From Oleispira sp963933055 (GTDB taxonomy: Bacteria; Pseudomonadota; Gammaproteobacteria; Pseudomonadales; Oceanobacteraceae): a stretch of DNA of 64,000 nt. The notes under the pieces were generated by a model that searched no databases, had not been told where the DNA came from, and saw nothing but the letters and a program-made list of their open reading frames with translations. Location: positions 8,767-72,766 of the forward strand of contig CAWVSY010000011.1 of NCBI GenBank assembly GCA_963933055.1. Direction: 5' to 3'. How positions within the stretch are numbered: the stretch's first letter is position 1; every line of letters begins with the position of its first letter. Shown here piece after piece: positions 62,025 through 64,000 of the stretch. The position numbers and the translations under genes are program-made.

Positions 62025-64000
62025 TTATTCTTTTAATTTTTTGGCAGCAGAAAAACCTAAGTGTAATATCACCAACCACAAAAAACTAAACCAGAACAAA
62101 CTTCCTCCAGATGGTCCACTAGGCGAATCGGCAGGCGCTTCACTTGGGGAATCGGCAGGCGCTTCACTTGGCGAAGCAGGCGTTACCGTTGGTAAAGCAG
62201 TAGGAGTGATACTTGGCTTGCCCAATAATGTAAGACTAATGGATTGGCTTTCCGTTATATTCGAGAGCAAGCGCTTAGTCTCTAGAGACTCTGTCTGGCG
62301 AATGGATAACGCCTGCAATGATTTCAGATTCAAATCAACTTCATGACGAAAGCTTGCTCGAGTTGCAGAGGTAACTTCAACTAAAATAGTATCAGCCGTT
62401 CCATCGCCATAGCTAATCGTAACAACAGGAGGTTGCTGTAATAAATTCTGGCTTCCTTGTACATTAATTTCTCCTATTAACGTAATGCTATTAATCAATC
62501 TAATAAGAACAACATCATGAATTGTACTCTCGCTATTCAATACCAAGTTGATAGAGCTATAACCTGTCAAACTCACACTCATTGCATAGCTTGACCCTGC
62601 CGATAAAACAGAGGTATCAGGCAATAAAATACTGAACCTTCCATTCACATCCGTCTCATAAGACGTTATTACGCTCAATTCAGCGAGCAGAGCCTCACCG
62701 CCATTCAAAGTAGCAATAGCAGTGCCTAGAGTTTTATCTGAACTGTTTTTCACGATGAAAGAATGACGGGCAGAAGGATAAACTTTAATGTCGGTTGCAA
62801 CCACATCGTCATACCTACTTTGCACAGTGATATCCATGCTCGATATGGACGCTACGACTAAACTATCAAGATGAACCAGCGCCGCATTAAAACGATCGGT
62901 ATCAGCTGATGCTAAAGCTGTCGTCACGGAAGAGCCATCACTATCACGGAAAATTAAATCTGCATTTCCAGATTGAACCAGAGAGTAAACCGTCCCTGCT
63001 GCCCCACCTTCGATTTTCAAGGTCTGAGACACATCGCCATTTAAGAATGCTTCAGTACTCAAAATTAAACGTAAAGGGCGTTTTATGGTGACTCTAATAA
63101 CATCCCCATCAGCCTTATCAGTAATGATTAGCGAATAGTCCCCCGCAAATTCACCACGGGTAGGCAATGCGATCGTCAAACCAGTCGCATTTGAAGTGAT
63201 TAAACGACTCACATCAGAGCTGTTGTAATTTAAGCTGTAGCGATAATCACCAGAGCCGTTATTAACGTTAATCTGAGTACGACTATCGGACAATATGAAA
63301 GTATCACCATCATTATGAGTCGATCCACCCACTTCGACGGTCGTACTAGGTAATGGGGAAGTAATACTGACAGTAAACGTATCAGTATTCGTGCCGCCAT
63401 TATTATCATTCGCCTCAACCGTTACCGCAACCGTTGAACCTCCGCCGGCAATCGCCGCAATTCGAATCGTCGTCGCATTAGGGAAGCTACAGGATAAGTT
63501 TGCACCACAAGCTCTCGCAAAGAAGGACAAACCATCATTATCTATATCAGAGGCATAGCGTATTAAATTAATATCTTTAAACTGACCTGCTTCAATCGTT
63601 TGATTTGGTATACCTGAAATAACAGGCGCATCGTTTTGGGCACTAACATTCAGATTGAACGTATCGCTGGCTGAACCCCCTTTGCCATCACTCACATTAA
63701 TGAGGATCGAATGCGTTCCTCCATTATGATTAGCGGCGGGCGTCATGGTTAAGTTTGTGCCATCAGAATTGATGCGACAGGTAATATTTGGCGCGCAATT
63801 ACGACGAATACTGTACGTCAGCGTATCGCCATCGGTATCATTACCCCAGCGGCTTGCATCCACAACCTTAATAGCATCTTCCGTAGTCGATTGACTGACA
63901 GCCCTAATCGTTGGTGCATTATTGCGAACCACTACGGCTGTAATGCTGACAGTAAACGTATCAGTATTCGTGCCGCCATTATTATCATTCGCCTCAACCG
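62025..64000 (-). CDS. cadherin/Ig-like repeat surface protein with GlyGly-CTERM tail (5' end outside the window)
   Basis: The frame is open from base 64000 to the stop at 62025; a GTG at 63932 is internal because the upstream codons continue the same repeat (NDNNGGTNTDTFTVSIT). Domains from the visible N-terminus are two or more cadherin-like/tandem-95 repeats (NDTDGDTLTY, NHNGGTHSILINVSDGKGG), an autotransporter-like middle and a Thr/Pro/Ser/Ala-rich linker. The C-terminus is SGGSLFWFSFLWLVIL then KKLKE, a GlyGly-CTERM-type sorting signal. It is likely a large secreted or surface adhesin processed by rhombosortase. Confidence 0.8.
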   Translation of the reverse strand, partial: VEANDNNGGTNTDTFTVSITAVVVRNNAPTIRAVSQSTTEDAIKVVDASRWGNDTDGDTLTYSIRRNCAPNITCRINSDGTNLTMTPAANHNGGTHSILINVSDGKGGSASDTFNLNVSAQNDAPVISGIPNQTIEAGQFKDINLIRYASDIDNDGLSFFARACGANLSCSFPNATTIRIAAIAGGGSTVAVTVEANDNNGGTNTDTFTVSITSPLPSTTVEVGGSTHNDGDTFILSDSRTQINVNNGSGDYRYSLNYNSSDVSRLITSNATGLTIALPTRGEFAGDYSLIITDKADGDVIRVTIKRPLRLILSTEAFLNGDVSQTLKIEGGAAGTVYSLVQSGNADLIFRDSDGSSVTTALASADTDRFNAALVHLDSLVVASISSMDITVQSRYDDVVATDIKVYPSARHSFIVKNSSDKTLGTAIATLNGGEALLAELSVITSYETDVNGRFSILLPDTSVLSAGSSYAMSVSLTGYSSINLVLNSESTIHDVVLIRLINSITLIGEINVQGSQNLLQQPPVVTISYGDGTADTILVEVTSATRASFRHEVDLNLKSLQALSIRQTESLETKRLLSNITESQSISLTLLGKPSITPTALPTVTPASPSEAPADSPSEAPADSPSGPSGGSLFWFSFLWLVILHLGFSAAKKLKE
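62122..62169. repeat. two 24-base tandem repeats in the linker
   Basis: Units 62122-62145 and 62146-62169 differ at one base and a partial third unit follows. They encode the SPSEAPAD repeats before the C-terminal membrane segment. Confidence 0.85.
63367..63421. repeat. 55-base exact direct repeat, copy 1
   Basis: Identical to 63946-64000, 579 bases (193 codons) apart, in frame within the cadherin-like gene. Confidence 0.9.
63946..64000. repeat. 55-base exact direct repeat, copy 2 (reaches window edge)
   Basis: Second copy of the repeat at 63367-63421; the match continues to the last base of the window, so its true length is not known. Confidence 0.9.

Noticed and set aside
63932..63934. 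GTG at 63932 as the start of the cadherin-like gene
   Set aside because: The frame continues upstream to the window edge through a copy of the same repeat, and no ribosome site precedes the GTG; it is internal.

Overview
The window reads as chromosomal backbone of a marine gammaproteobacterium, most likely an Oceanospirillales relative (Oleispira/Bermanella/Thalassolituus-like). The grounds are the moderate-to-low G+C, the mix of genes (long FadE, AlkK-like acyl-CoA ligase, PBPRA1643-type SEC-C protein, DUF3034 operon, GlyGly-CTERM protein, two PhoA-type phosphatases) and the many c-di-GMP and chemotaxis sensors. The taxonomic call is inference. I saw no tRNA, rRNA, insertion sequence, prophage or CRISPR array.

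Layout. 1-7.0 kb (minus strand): 5' part of a chemotaxis receptor, an ABC exporter pair, TrmN6, a small Cys protein and two tandem alkaline phosphatases. 7.0-9.5 kb: a 53-residue membrane protein behind two perfect FNR boxes, then a GAF/Fis-HTH regulator, a CBS protein, DUF4404 and DUF2788. 9.6-16 kb: a binding-protein-like gene, an LhgO-like oxidase, TetR and AraC regulators and three unknowns, one behind a sigma-54-type promoter. 16-20.8 kb: dinB with a LexA box, the HopJ-minC-minD-minE-PqiA operon, a parvulin and a group II truncated haemoglobin. 20.8-29.8 kb: a diguanylate cyclase, dapC, sufE, rRNA-modifying enzymes, ogt, a SUKH-like protein, a BASS transporter and an Lrp regulator.

30.0-34.2 kb holds an operon of periplasmic cupredoxin, membrane GGDEF-EAL protein (split by a -1 frameshift), DUF3034 outer-membrane-type protein and lipoprotein truncated haemoglobin. 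34.2-50.3 kb: a CPA1 antiporter, leuA, a MASE1/CHASE hybrid kinase, an esterase, a DUF938 methyltransferase, an acyl-CoA ligase, a pseudouridine synthase, a PAS-GGDEF protein with a duplicated sensor, and feoAB. 50.3-54 kb: periplasmic glutaminase and a compact three-gene ZorA/ZorB-like set with a small Cys/His protein. 54-64 kb: fadE, a Tag-like glycosylase, nth, gloA, DUF1289, hyi-glxR, an HDOD protein and a partial cadherin-like surface protein.

The best candidates for an undescribed system are the ZorAB-like trio (51.4-53.9 kb), which lacks the known Zorya effectors, and the cupredoxin/c-di-GMP/DUF3034/globin operon. The tandem FNR sites in front of a tiny membrane protein, the sigma-54-type promoter of an unknown gene and the duplicated sensor domain also deserve attention. 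Lipid use is represented by fadE and the ligase, and iron, phosphate and oxygen/NO handling by feoAB, the phosphatases and two globins.
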